64,000 nucleotides of DNA from Paraspadella gotoi (lineage: Eukaryota; Chaetognatha): NCBI GenBank assembly GCA_051294375.1, contig CM119269.1, positions 20,569,665-20,633,664 of the forward strand, written 5' to 3'. Position numbers and translations under genes: made by a program. Of the stretch, positions 10,961 to 23,090 are shown piece by piece (positions within the stretch are counted from its first letter, which is position 1; the number at the start of each line of letters is the position of its first letter). Below the pieces are notes generated by a model. The model saw nothing but the letters and a program-made list of their open reading frames with translations. It ran no database searches and was not told the DNA's origin.

Positions 10961-11579
10961 AGAGAGGAAGAGAGGAGAGAGAGAGATACATCTTAAAACT
11001 TAAAGAACTCTCAAACTTCTAAATTTAAAACAAAAAGCAACCTGAAAAATGAATATTTCGCCGACGCATTGGTGGAGTAAAACCTTTTCAATAGAATTTT
11101 AATTAATTTTGATGATTTTTTTTTTAACACAAAAGAAAAATGTAAATTTTCTTTTTTACATTTTGGAGCGGCATTAAAGCGCGACAAGGAACAAGATATT
11201 GTCAAAGGACAAAGGCTCCTCGCGAAATTATTTTTTAAATATTGCCAGTAAATAACTGGTTCTCGAAGCAGAATTTTGGACAAAAACAAACTCATTCATT
11301 TTAAAATCATTAAGAGAATCATTAATTATAATGGTTAGATTCATATTTATATGTTTTTTTAACGTATTTCAAGAGATATTTACGAATCTTAATCGCATTT
11401 AAAAGTTTAGTGTGACAAAAGACGAGAAAGTCAGGTATAAAATTAGAGAGAGGTACCTTATGTATTGTGACATAAAAAAAAAAAAATGGCCGGAGAGGAT
11501 ACAAGTTGCTTCCTCTACCTATATGTTTTTTAAACATTTTCTCTGCATACATAATCATTACGTACAACCACATTTTTTC

Positions 11580-12310
11580 CATAGCAGGTCGAATTCTTTT
11601 GGCTTTTATCTTTACTATTTCATCGTTTCTTCAAGCCAACTTGATCAAACTCATCTCGCGGGGGGAACGCCAACGTCTCATGGAAATCCAAGTATTCTCT
11701 AACCGAAGTTTTCTCGTAGCAGACGCTGGGGAGTCCCTCGCTGGAACCGTACGTATGCATAAATTAGTAAACCATAAGATGCTTCGAATGCATATTATAG
11801 TATATGTCATAAAAATAGTTTTTTTACATTTTTGACCAACTTAATAAAAACATTTTGAAAAAGAATTTATATTTTCTTATATCAATCAACTTTTGCCAGG
11901 GATCCAAATCCGGATCTTAAAATTTAAAAATTTGCATTTTGAAATTTTAGCTATTATATACTTATTACTATATAAAAAATTAAACTCACTGGTTCCCACT
12001 ATTGTGTAAAATTAAAAAAATAAAATTTAACAAAATATTTTATTGGTTTTGTTTTCATATTCTATATGCTATAATTCGTTTTATAAAATTTTATTATTTT
12101 CACATCACCTCTACTCCTCAAACCTTCTCCATTTGGCTTTCGACCACGATTTTTCTCACTCCTCCATCTGCTTCCCTTCAGGCGTCAAATCCCGAAATAC
12201 CCCGTTAGAGTCGTCCACCGTTATGGCGCGGCGCCTTCAACAAAGCGACGCTCATCGACGCCGGTTTCGAGTGACGCATCGCGGTTACAACCATTGTTTT
12301 GCCAGTTGAT
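11580..12310 (+). pseudogene. Damaged mirror copy of the 8.6-9.4 kb exon candidates
   Basis: The plus strand here repeats the minus-strand exon candidates (EIQVFSNRSFLVADAGESLA at about 11.68-11.74 kb and the VRVVHRYGA region near 12.2 kb) with indels that shift the frame. It is part of the right arm and not independent evidence for a gene. Confidence 0.4.
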
Positions 12311-13365
12311 ATAAATTTAATTTGCAGAATTAAAAAATTTTCAATTTTGCGAAAGTCAGTTTTTTCCTTAAATTGCTTGTTTATTTAAAATTTCTTTTTT
12401 TTCCGCGATTTTTATTTAAATATTCTTAGCTAAACTGTTAATGTAGTTTTCCTTTTGGCTTTTCACGTTGGTTTAGTTTAGTTCAACATTCGTTATTTCC
12501 TTTCGTTTCGTTTGTGTTTAAATAGTTCAAATAATTATCGTTGTTGTTGTTGTTATTGTCGTTTTTTCCAAGGGATTAACGCCTCCGGACTCGGGACTTA
12601 ATGAGCCAAGAACAAATGGCCTCAGACTTGATGAATGGTAACTCGCGCTTTCGTTTCCCGAGATGCCCGAGAAAACCATTCATTAATCTATTTATTCATT
12701 AAATTTAGTTCGCATATTTCTTTATTTTTAGCGGTTGAAAAACTCAACAGCTATTTAAAATTTGATATGTATATGTTTCGAATATGATAAGTTGTTTTAG
12801 GGATTGTCTTTATTTTCATTCATCGTTTATGGTCTATTGATTTCCTGTTCTGAATGGTCAGTTTTTTCCGTCTTTTTTTATACCGGGTCTACAGTTTTTA
12901 ACAACACCAAGTATCTGCAGCCTTATGAAGTTTAACGACATAATTTTCTCAGCTTCTGAGAAAAAAAAAATTAGTTTAAATTAATCGCCGATTTTAATTT
13001 AAACGTGACGAGCGATGAGAAATACCCAAAAACATCGTGTAAATATATCGTTTTAGATTTATTATAAAACTCCAGAAAACCTTAAGAAATATATATTTCA
13101 ACAATTCCACATTTATAGTTTCTCCTATCACCGATGGTACAACGACGTCAAAACAGCTCAATTACAAGCGGATCCATAACAATTTCTTTTAATATATTTT
13201 TTAAATTGATATTAATCTTGTCTTATTACCAATAAAATTTTTTCAATTTTTACATTGACTGCATTTCCTTTACTTATACAAACAGTTGAATCATATCATT
13301 TAACCGATAATTCATTTGTGGTAGATAATAAACTAAATTAATTGCTTCGTCGATTTTGTTCGATT

Positions 13366-13733
13366 CATCCGGAAATTTCTTCTTCTTCGGCGCGACCAAT
13401 GGGCTCTTCTTTCGAACCACCTGCTCGTCTGGTTCTAAAAAAATAATAAAAACAATTTAATTGAAAACCCGTTAAAGATAGAAAAACGTTTTTACCTCAT
13501 CACCTGGTCCATCATAGTGATTAAAAATAGCCTTTTGTATACTAAATGGTCCAAATTTTTTTTTTTTATTGACTTAACGATATTCCTTGATTTCAGGAGT
13601 TCTCTCAGCTTATTCCGCACCAATAGTTTGGGTGTCCGAGTCGACCAAAGGGTTTTCGGCCCGTCCCGCAATGAAGGCGATCATTTTTAGAAACAATTGC
13701 AAGAATCGCGACTTTTTTCGAAGAAACATTTTG
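13366..13733 (-). pseudogene. Frame-broken mirror copy of the secreted peptide gene
   Basis: The reverse complement matches both exons of the 7187-7543 gene, including the RKR-encoding segment near 13.41 kb. Base gains and losses within the signal-peptide and propeptide exon destroy the frame. Damage of this kind in a copy otherwise nearly identical points to read error in this arm. Confidence 0.7.
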
Positions 13734-14087
13734 TTAATGGTTTTTACTAAAAATTAGGGTAAAAAGGAATTGTATCGTTGCATTCTGTACAATGAAGGGT
13801 TGTGACAAAAGAGATTATTCAGAGTATAAAATACGGTTTTTCTGATGAATTAAAATAAAAGCCGTTTTAAAAAAATGTCTGAAAAAGTAATAAAAAAACA
13901 GTTTTGAAATTTTCTTACAGGATTTAGTGTTGAATGAGAAACCGACTAAAAAACCCGGGACGCCTGGTTAAACGAGAAACCGGTTGTTATCCCGGAAAAT
14001 AAATAAAAAAATTCCTAAACCTTTATAAAAAAATGTCTTCATTAATTTTTCTTGCAGGTGTTTAATCGTGTTTAATCCGTGACTGCA

Positions 14088-17057
14088 TGAGTTTAAATTT
14101 CACAATCCTTCACAATCTCTTTCATCTTCTTCCCTTCTTCCTCTTCCTCATTCTTGTCCAACATTTCTGTCCTTTTCTTCAATTCCACGGCCTCGTCACC
14201 CACCTCCTCCACATCAGCGAATCCCTTTCCAACTCCCTCCAATCCTCCTCGTTCAACTTCTCCAACTCCTCGTCGACGATTTCCCCGTCTCGGTCTCTAT
14301 CGAGGTCGTTCAAAGACTCGTTGCCGAAAAGAGAGAATGCCGAGCTTCCAAGTCTCAGGCGCGTCTATATTGTGGAGGGGTGGAAAGAAAGATTGTTATG
14401 TATAGATCGCTTTAGCGATATACTATATCCCTTAAAAAACATTCCAAACTATTATTTTATTTTTAAAAAAATGTTTTTTTCAAGTTACAAAATATTATTT
14501 GAGCCGCAGTAACTGTTCAGTTTAAGCAATTGAATTGGCCGATTCACCTCACGCATCATTCGCTCAAACTTACTTTGCTAGTCATTCATTATCACTCTAA
14601 ACCACTTTTCCTGCGCAAGACAAATTCACTTTCCGTCTTCCCACAATCTCACCTTCCAAAATGATTCTGTCGGCGAAAGTGTCAAGTCATGTGGCTCTCC
14701 CAGTAAGTCTGTAACGTGAGTTGGTTCGTGATTCGTCGACGACTTTTGCCGACGAACTCCTTGAGGCCGCCAAACTCTTTCTTCGTCCAAGACGACGTCA
14801 GCGAAGGTGAGACTTTGGTTCATGGATTTGACTCCGGAGCAAGCGGTCAAGTTCGCCTTTAGAGATTAGAATTAAAACACCGTTCGTTGGGTTTCATGCA
14901 CGATTTCTTTTGTGTGGGGGATGGGCTTTTTTTTTAGTCAGGCTGAGGTATTGTACACTGTACAATTGTGTACCATGTACAGTTATGTGCAAAAAAAAAT
15001 AAATAAAAAAAAAAAAAAAAAAAAACGCGCTACTTTTATATAAGCCATTTAAAGGAGAAAAACTCATATCGGACCTAAAATTCACCCTGTATACTTGAAT
15101 TTTTAACTTTTTAAAAATAAATTAAATTTATTGAAAAATATAAAGATTTAGCATTTAGGAAGAAAAAACAATTTGTTTTTAACAAACGAATTGTATTATA
15201 AAGAGTTTAGCATAAAATTTGTAAAAAAATCGGGGCCATCTGTTTGGGAGCAGTGATTTTTTTAAAATTTGATGAGGGGAAGAAAAAAAAATGACGGACT
15301 AAAAAAAAAAAAAAAAAAAAATGACCCGAAATTCAGGTAAAGTCAATCGCTTGAACGATTTACAAAAAAAACAAAGAATAAAAAATCATGAATTCTGATC
15401 TACTTTCAATTTTCTTGTTTCATTTTAATTCGGACTTGTTTGAAACCAGTTAGCGAGGTAGTTAAAAGGTGAATGAGACTCGCACATTACTTTCAAAAGT
15501 AAGTTAATAAACTTTTCCCCCTGGATTTTAGAAAATAAGATTCAAGTTTTTTAAAACTTTTAAACGCCTTCACATTGGAAAACTGGACCGAGAAGTTAAA
15601 AACGGGAAAGGAAAGGACGAAAAAATATTTCTAATTAACAATTTTTGGTTTTCCGTCCCATTCTCCGACCTGTTTCCACCGCCTCCCGCTTCCAAAAGAC
15701 GTTGACGGCGATGTTCCTCTCGAAGGATCTGACTTGATGAATGAAAATTGAAAGGGATGTAGAGGCAATTCTCCGGCGGGAGACGTTGGGCGAAATAGAA
15801 TTCCGTCACCGAAATGCAATCTGGGGATTTTCCAAAGTGATGAAATTACGGCGTTTCCAACGTCCCAGGTGAAGAAGGTTCCCTTTTCTTGTCGTCCAAT
15901 TTCAGGAGGGGAAAATCTAGAGCAGGAAATAAAAGGATAGCGAAGAATGGATGTAAATTTGAATGGTTATAAAAAAAATATTTATATATCGTTTTTTCAT
16001 TTACAGGTTACTTTTCAAACGAGTTATTGACATGTACGACATTTTACGTACATAAAAGAAAAAAGAAGAGGGCAACTCACTTTCTTGGGTCAACGATGGA
16101 CAAATTGTTTGTAGCCCAACGACGCAGTTTGATGTGTGTCGAAGGATCCGTGTGTACGAATCCGCCTGGTCCCGCCGCTCGAATCAAATTGATTGCGAGG
16201 AGGGAAGGAATAGGAAAGAGCTCCGGGACACTGAGGAGAAAAATTATTGATTAAAGGCTTGCTTATGTTATTATAAGCAAGAGGACTATAAAGGGATAAA
16301 AGATGGAAATAAGGAAAGGTTAAGGAAGTGTATTTGTTCATGTCATTGTCGGGCGTCTTGTCATTTGTCATGTACAACGTCAATAACGAGAAAATACACC
16401 GGCAAAAAATAAATAGTCATGCGGGCGGACACATTGGCGGATGAATACCGATCTGTTTCTTCTTTCATTAATTTAACTTTATGGAACAAATGTTTATACT
16501 TCTATAATTATGTTATTATTATATTTCTGTACAACAAGATTAAATGTGTACCATGTATACTACAATAACAATAACTAAATATATAATAGTGTTTCAATAT
16601 AGAAATTAATCATTTCTTTAGTTTAGTCGTAAATAAAGCCTGGAAGTCATTTAAGTAAGAAACCTAATAATAGAGATTACAATGGATGAGGGGCTATGTG
16701 GCATAAGTGAAGAAAAGTTGACATGAGTGAGTGAAGAGAGAACCGCTCAAAAGGGCTGGCGCCACCCACCTCGGGCCCGGGCAAAATGTGGAGGACGGCG
16801 TGTCCGGGCGAAGATGCGCGGGCAATTGTGGGACCAGATAAACCAGGGAATCTCCGTGTTAGTGGTCTCGAAAAAAGAATTTCAAGGATTGACGATTCTA
16901 AAGCGCTCGGGTAGGTAGTGCTGATATCGGTCGGATTGTCTTCTTCTCTCGACTACGAGTTTGCTCAAAAACAGAGCCACCGTTGTGTGGTTCGGGATCT
17001 TTCAAGTTTTAATACTATGGTCGAGATATAAATAATAAAAAAAAGAAGGGAAAAGAA
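14088..17057 (-). pseudogene. Frame-broken mirror copy of the JmjC/EF-hand gene
   Basis: The reverse complement covers the DHTTVVVE exon (about 16.80-17.01 kb), the iron-ligand exon (about 16.08-16.24 kb), a bridging stretch with FTWDVGN-like coding (about 15.80-15.92 kb) that the left arm lacks, the IPF...H exon (about 15.66-15.80 kb), the next exon (about 14.66-14.86 kb) and the EF-hand exon (about 14.1-14.37 kb). Each carries one or more indels relative to the left arm. The third-exon end differs from the left arm, diverging after the codons for RPDTP. Confidence 0.75.
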
Positions 17058-17066
17058 AAACTTGGA

Positions 17067-18255
17067 GTGTCTCGTCTACAGAGAAGATCACGGCATATGT
17101 GGATTTGTCACAGTGGGCTAAGAACGCTCGTATATCCCTTTGGCATCATACAATCTGTTGCGACCTATGCCCTCACTATACCTCATCCTTGCACTCTGGT
17201 GGCAGTCTCATAGTTGCGACTGTTCTGGCCTGTATTATGTCTACATCGCTCACAGGACCTACCTCTCCCTCCTCCTGTCAGGGGCAAGTCGTTTTTGGCG
17301 AACGCTCAGACCGCTCAGGAGCACAGTGAGTCGCTAGCCATTAGTCATGCTACAAGGGTTCATAGAGTACTTCGCAGCTCAACAACTCGTTGAACGTCCA
17401 ATCCTTTGTACTTAAGTGTGCACTTCCGTCCTCTCGGTGCGCCCTGGGGATTCGATTTAGATTGTGTAAATGCTGAGGGAAGGGTTGAGAAATCTTTTCT
17501 CTGATCTTCAAGTGTTGTAGGTGGGACTGGAGTCGTGCCATTCCCCCTCCCATCCTCTGAAGGCCGTAGTGCATAGCTATGGCGCGCATCGTTTGTGATG
17601 GTTCGATTATATCGCCTCTCCTGCCGGGTCACGAGATATGTGTAGCGGTTCGAAGAGCGTCGTGTCTATGGCTCAGATAATCGCACAATCAGTACTAAAA
17701 CCTCTAGTAATTTAGAACCGAGAGTTTTGGTCATTGGGCCAAGCAACAACCCGGGTTGTCTCCTCGACGAGGATACGGTTTTCCGGCAACGACGACAGTC
17801 AGTTTCTCTGAACAGATGGCCAGAATTTTGCCGTGTGCTCGCAATGGCCCGATAGTAATGACCAGTGGGTCCCATATGGCTTTGTGTGCTTGCTTGAACC
17901 GATCTGTCAGAGACTTTCCTTGTCTCCACCCACGTATCGTTGCTGTGCTAGGGCTTGGTGTGCCCTTCCCTGCACAGGCCGCCCAGTAGACGGCTCTGAT
18001 GTTTTCGGTTCTGGGCGATTTTGTCCCCGATTCTTTGGTTCGGTTCTATCACTCAATGTGCTTCGTCACGTATAAGAGAGAATTTCGCGACAGGGCGTCG
18101 ATGCAGCTCGCCGACTGGATATCCCCTGGCTTTTGCCAGCACCCGCACCAGTGCTTCAGTGATCCCCTGGTTGGTAGGGGAGGGAGACATGACCCACGTT
18201 CTGAGACGCTTCTGCTTAATCTCCCACTGCGCTGTGGTGGGCGCGGTCGGTCCTT
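17067..18255. other. GC-richer island of unknown origin
   Basis: It starts exactly where the right arm stops matching the left and ends at a 25-N gap. GC is visibly near half, unlike the AT-rich surroundings, and microsatellites and poly-A/T runs are absent. Several overlapping frames of 75-100 codons are open on both strands. One minus-strand frame contains the words VYWAACAGKGTPSPS and RAHGKILAICSEK and could be a decayed or error-ridden coding region. No family could be named. Contamination, a transposon fragment or a chimeric read end are all possible. Confidence 0.5.
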
Positions 18256-18280
18256 NNNNNNNNNNNNNNNNNNNNNNNNN
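18256..18280. other. Assembly gap (25 N)
   Basis: A run of exactly 25 N, the same arbitrary length as the gaps at 5075 and 39610, so its true size is unknown. Confidence 0.99.
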
Positions 18281-18506
18281 CTCTCTCTCTCATTTTCCTT
18301 TTTATAACTTCCATCTCGTACAAAAACATCGGCACAAAAGAAACGTTGAATGGAACGAGGAAGAAAAAAAAAGAAGGACTGAAACAGGAATTTTTGTGGG
18401 GGTGATATGAGGAAGGAGGTAACAGAAATAAATAAGAAGAAAAAACACCGCTAATGAAACAGATTTGTACTCAAATTGAGAGAAAAATATGAAGAATGAG
18501 TAAAAG

Positions 18507-18511
18507 AAAAA

Positions 18512-18607
<96 letters not shown>

Positions 18608-18638
18608 AAAAGACAGACAGACAGACAGACAGACAGAC
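18507..18638. repeat. (AAAG)n array followed by (ACAG)n
   Basis: About 25 AAAG units run into about seven ACAG units. Open frames across it are low-complexity artefacts. Confidence 0.95.
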
Positions 18639-18739
18639 CGACAAAAGGAGGGGAAAAAAAGAAGTCGGGAAATGATAGAATAGAGTGAATACCTGGAGTA
18701 AACCCAGCCCTCTCCAGGCATCTGGCAAAGACAACCATT

Positions 18740-18870
18740 ACAAAGAAGATACCTTCTTCTTTTCCGGCGCTGAATATAATCAAAAACCGGCGGTTAAAGA
18801 CGGTCCCCCGCGCAAAGAAGGAAAATCCGGCGCCAAGAGGAAAAATCCGGCGGTGGAAGAGGAGGCGTGA
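18740..18870 (+). CDS. Possible terminal exon, lysine- and proline-rich
   Basis: A GC-richer stretch between repeats encodes FSGAEYNQKPAVKDG, then PPRKEGKSGAKRKNPAVEEEA and a stop at 18868-18870. Codon choice is unlike the surrounding low-complexity DNA. The block GAKRKNPAV partly repeats the preceding QKPAVKDG. An acceptor could lie near the 'acaaag' at about 18741. No upstream exon was joined and no family was recognised, so this may be a chance frame. Confidence 0.2.
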
Positions 18871-19045
18871 GCTTGTACTAAGATGAACTAGAATCGGCCA
18901 CTGAACACTGAGTAGGCTTCAAGGAGGTAGAATGCCAAGAGCATGAGAACCAGAAGAGAAGTAGATTTCAGGAGAATTTGAAAGAAATAAGATTCGAGAT
19001 ATTTCATATGATCCGAAATCAACCTATTCAGCTGATTTCCTCTTT

Positions 19046-19049
<4 letters not shown>

Positions 19050-19118
<69 letters not shown>
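19050..19118. repeat. (CT)n microsatellite
   Basis: Nearly 70 bases of pure CT dinucleotides. Confidence 0.95.
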
Positions 19119-19120
<2 letters not shown>

Positions 19121-20330
19121 ACATTCACAAACGCCGGTCTCTCTCTTTTTCCCTTACCTGAAAGCATTTTCGGTCAAATCTCTTCAGGCTCTTCCTTACC
19201 TAAAACCTTTCTTTCTTAGCAGGGATGGACAGATCAGGCATTCGGTTTTTCAACTCTCTAAAGGCTTGCAGGATTCAACCAATCTTTCTCGGAAAGACTG
19301 TTTCACTAGTGTGTTTAATACCTAGATTTTTCGTTCATAACTTCGTTCATCGATTCGTTTATCTATTATTCATCACATCGAAATACAAAGATATTTTTCT
19401 ACATTTTTTCTTGATTTCTTCCTGATTTATTTCATATTCGAGATTTTACATTCTCAGTAGCTTTACAGCTCTCTCCACGTTAAAGAATTGCATCCCCGAC
19501 GAGCCTTCGGTCGAAATCTCCAGAATACCCCAGAGTTGAGGCAAAGGATTCGACAGCAGCACCGAGCTGCGCGGTATCGTGCCGCCGCGGCGCCGCGCGA
19601 AAATCGAAATCGTAAAAACGGAAAATGAGGGGAGATAATTCGTGGCGCCGTTTGGGAAGGAAGAGGGAAGAAGGTGAGCTGAGGGAAAACTGCTGAAAAA
19701 GAAAGTTGGAAATCCAAGAGAATTTAAAAGAAATCTCCGGAAATTATTTGTTTTTTTGTATATCTCCGGACATTTTTTTCGAATTTTTCAAACAATTTTT
19801 TTCTACGCACGGTTAGAAAATTCACGGTAAAAGAGTAATTTCAAATCTCAGCTATATGAATTACTACTTTTAACCCATAACACTTTTCGATCGGATTAAA
19901 CGTTGAAGTGTTAGCGAATATGGGCCTCGTATCTTTGGCCTTAATGGCGCAACATTTTATGGTGCGCTTGTTGCTGCCAATTGAGTTTCATTAGTTGGCA
20001 ATTGCTCTGCGACGCTACGCCACCTGCCGCAAAGTTTCGAGACTCACGCGGCTTCAATTTATGGCGAAATTGGCGAAATTGGAATTTTCTTACACAAAAA
20101 AAATAGTATTAACAATGGAATATTCACCATTTCATTTAAGAGTGTGATTTCTGTGACCTCAATTATAATAATGTATTGTGGGTCGTCTGTCTATCGCCTA
20201 GCCAAAGTGACTTATGGCTCTTACCTTGAGGTTTTAGTTGTTGACGTTTCTTTATTTATGGAAAAAAAAAATAAAAAGAATGAATAAAAAAAAGAACAAC
20301 ACAAAGAACGAAAAGACGAAAAAAGAAAAG
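19119..20330. other. Intergenic stretch with a short CpG-rich patch
   Basis: No exon could be supported. A patch at about 19545-19610 is dense in CG dinucleotides (cgccgcggcgccgcgcg) and could be a promoter fragment of an unseen gene. Confidence 0.35.
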
Positions 20331-20425
<95 letters not shown>

Positions 20426-20445
20426 AGGAAAGAAAGAAAGAAATA
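20331..20445. repeat. (AAAG)n array
   Basis: About 28 AAAG units, with degenerate A/G-rich sequence continuing to about 20590. Confidence 0.95.
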
Positions 20446-20699
20446 AAGATATAAGGGAAAAAAGAAAAAAATGAGAAAAAGAAAAAAGAAAAAAAGAAAA
20501 AAAGAAAAAAAGAAACAAAGAAAGAAACAAAGAGAGAAAGAAACGAAGAAAAAAAAAGAAAGAAAAAGGAAGAAAAATTAAAAAAAAAAGATAGACTATT
20601 TGCCCTGAACGGCGCGAGGGAGAAAAAGCGCAAAAAAACCGATTTGGTTTGGCTTCTTTTCTCATTTTCGCGTTTTGGCCTCAAATCCTTAGCCGTCTC

Positions 20700-21069
20700 T
20701 GATTCTCTCTGATTCTCTCTGATTCTCGTTTGACCAAAGTCTTCGCCTTTATTGCGCTCAGATCAAATCCTCACCATCAGATTTTTGCGACTGTGAGACC
20801 TTTTTAACGAGAGGGGGACTCAAGTAGGTATTTAACGAGCAAAGTGACAGTGTTCAAATGTTCAATATTTGTAAGGATGACCAAGAACAACACTGATTTT
20901 TGACCCGTTATATATATTTTTTTTAACTTGCTCTTGGGTAATATACAATACAAAAAAGTAGCGCAATGACGCAATAATAACTAGATTGAATATTCTGATA
21001 TTTTTTTTTTATATATAAATGAGAGGATGATTTATCTTTTTCGCTGGTTTCTGCGTTATTTTGAAAGAT

Positions 21070-21104
<35 letters not shown>

Positions 21105-21985
21105 AAGGGAGATGGAATTTGCTATGGACGCGTGAACGATAGCGTCAGTTAGCGAGACTAAGCCGCCGCCGACAGCGACGACCATCATGGTGACGACGCC
21201 AACGACGACGTCGACGACATCGACGACGACGACAATTAAGACGAAAACGGTATTTCTTTCACGTGATTCCCGTTATTTCACAAGAGGATCACGAGTTTAA
21301 CGAAATCGCGCGAATTTCAACGCGTCGGTTTTCTTTCTTAGATCGTACCAAAATAAAGAAAAATATCAAAAGAGGAAACAAACGTAAAAATACCAAAAAA
21401 ACGGATTAAATTTATCAGCAAACGCGCGTCTGAGCCGCTGATTCGCAGAAGAGTAAGTGTCATCGGGTGATTGTACGATTTTTGTGTCCGTGAAACCCGG
21501 CGGTGAAATTAAAACTAATTTGCGATCACGACGACCTCGAGATGATTTAATAAATGTTCTTAATAGCTTTCATTACAGTCACAATTAATAGTGTGATCAC
21601 ATATTTTAGATTAGCATAGAAGGAGAGAGAGAGAGAGAGATGGGGAGACGTGAGCGGGTAGATTACAGATTCGAAATCTAAAATTAAATAAATGGATTTT
21701 AATCAGTTTTAGCTCGCCGTCGCAATATGTCGTCTTTTTGAGACCTTTGTATTTCAAAACCGATTATACTTTATAGTCTATACTTGATAGCTAAATATTA
21801 TCTTCTATTCTTTCGAGAACATTGATTTCGTTGCTCTTTACGAATAAATGCAATTTACCATTTAATTATTTGTTTGGACACTATTTTTCGAAACCGTCTC
21901 ATTTCTGTTCCAAGTCTCTGAACTTATTTTATTTTACCTTGATAATTAAGCCTATTTTTTTGAAAATGCTTAATCCAATCCTAAG
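20700..21985. other. Intergenic stretch, no supported gene
   Basis: It contains three GATTCTCTCT units at 20698-20728, short (GA)n tracts near 21070 and 21625, and a CGACGACG-rich triplet patch at about 21160-21245. No exon was recognised. Confidence 0.4.
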
Positions 21986-22145
21986 CTTAAAATAATCCCT
22001 AATTCCAATCCATAATCTATAACCCTAATCCCATACCTGAAACGTTAATCTTTTATCCTTACCCTTAACCCTAATCCTTGAATCCCTAACCTTAATTCCT
22101 AACTAATTTCCCTAACCTAATCGTTATCCCTGTCCCCTAATTTAA
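21985..22145. repeat. Degenerate telomere-like tract
   Basis: About 160 bases contain many imperfect copies of CCCTAA / CCTTAA / CCCTAATCC (for example 'ataaccctaatccc', 'cttaaccctaatcc', 'tccctaaccttaa'). This is the C-rich strand of TTAGGG-type repeats in decayed form. It lies inside the sequence, so it is interstitial. Confidence 0.65.
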
Positions 22146-22371
22146 TCTTTACACCTGAAAACAAACTTAATTTAAAATTTGGGCCGAAAAGTTGCGCTTT
22201 CCGAAAAGAAGGCCATAATTTTTACTCTTCGATCCCGAAAAGACCGATAATTCGAGAGATGATGATGATGATGATAAAGATCATTGGCAACGCATCTGAG
22301 ACCCCGACTAAAAATTGACCAAGATTTTTTCACGCGAGACGATAGACAAAGGAGTGACTAATTTGGCTTGT

Positions 22372-22403
<32 letters not shown>

Positions 22404-23090
22404 CTACATCTCATTTTTTCTCTCCCTCTCTCTCCCTCTGCCTTTTCCCCGCTTTCTTTCTCATTTCCTTTCCATCTTTCTTTCTTTCTTTCTCATGTAC
22501 TTTTACCCTCTTTCCCTTCCCTCTTGCTCCCCTTGGAAGAGTTGCTCTAAGATAAAATCTTATTTTCTTAATATTCCAGTTCATCATCAAGTGAGATGTT
22601 AAAAATTGGATGAGAAGCAGGTTTTACCTTTTTTTATCCAACGATGAATAATGGATCGATTTTCGTGAGAAGAATTTCCTTTCAACGCCACCGAGTGAAA
22701 ACTTCACTAAAAAAAAAACCCCTAGAATTTCATATTTGATTCAAAGGAAAATCTCATCTTTTGACGCGTTCAGGCATGACGTGGAAGAAAAAAGTCAATA
22801 TTAGCTCTTTGACTTTGTTGTTTTATAATCAGTCAATTTAAATATTAAAAAGGTTTTCGAATTGACATAGTGAGCCTCTCTCTCTCTCTCTCTCTCTCGC
22901 TCTCTGACTCTCAGTCACTGCTTTTATTTTATTATCCCTTATTAAAAACTTTTCATTTTTATTTTCAGATTATATTCAGATTAATTTCCCAATAGTGAAA
23001 AATTATACCAAGCTGTATCTTCTTCAGACTCACAAAAACGTGATTCACAACCCCTAATTTTTTTTCTTGGGAGAGAAGTTCCCACACCTC
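22146..23090. other. Intergenic stretch with simple repeats
   Basis: It holds a 25-base poly-A (about 22377-22402), a T/C-rich tract (22410-22520) and (CT)n at 22876-22900. No gene was supported. Confidence 0.4.

Larger units (their letters stand above)
10438..17066. repeat. Right, indel-rich arm of the inverted repeat
   Basis: This is the reverse complement of the left arm with frequent one-base insertions and deletions, many in homopolymers, plus a few larger differences. For example, 16440-16790 differs in length from 4140-4330. All mirrored exons are frame-disrupted. It contains the sequence missing from the gap at 5075-5099 of the left arm. Confidence 0.9.

Noticed and set aside
14088-17057. 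A second functional JmjC gene on the minus strand
   Set aside because: Every exon is a mirror of the left-arm gene with frame-shifting indels. It is a product of the inverted repeat, not an independent gene.
18302-18783. FFLSFFLSFFLS-type and similar frames
   Set aside because: Translations of the (AAAG)n array, with no start context or homologue. The same applies at 20252-20684.
21985-22145. True chromosome end
   Set aside because: Unique sequence continues on both sides for more than 20 kb and the repeats are degenerate.
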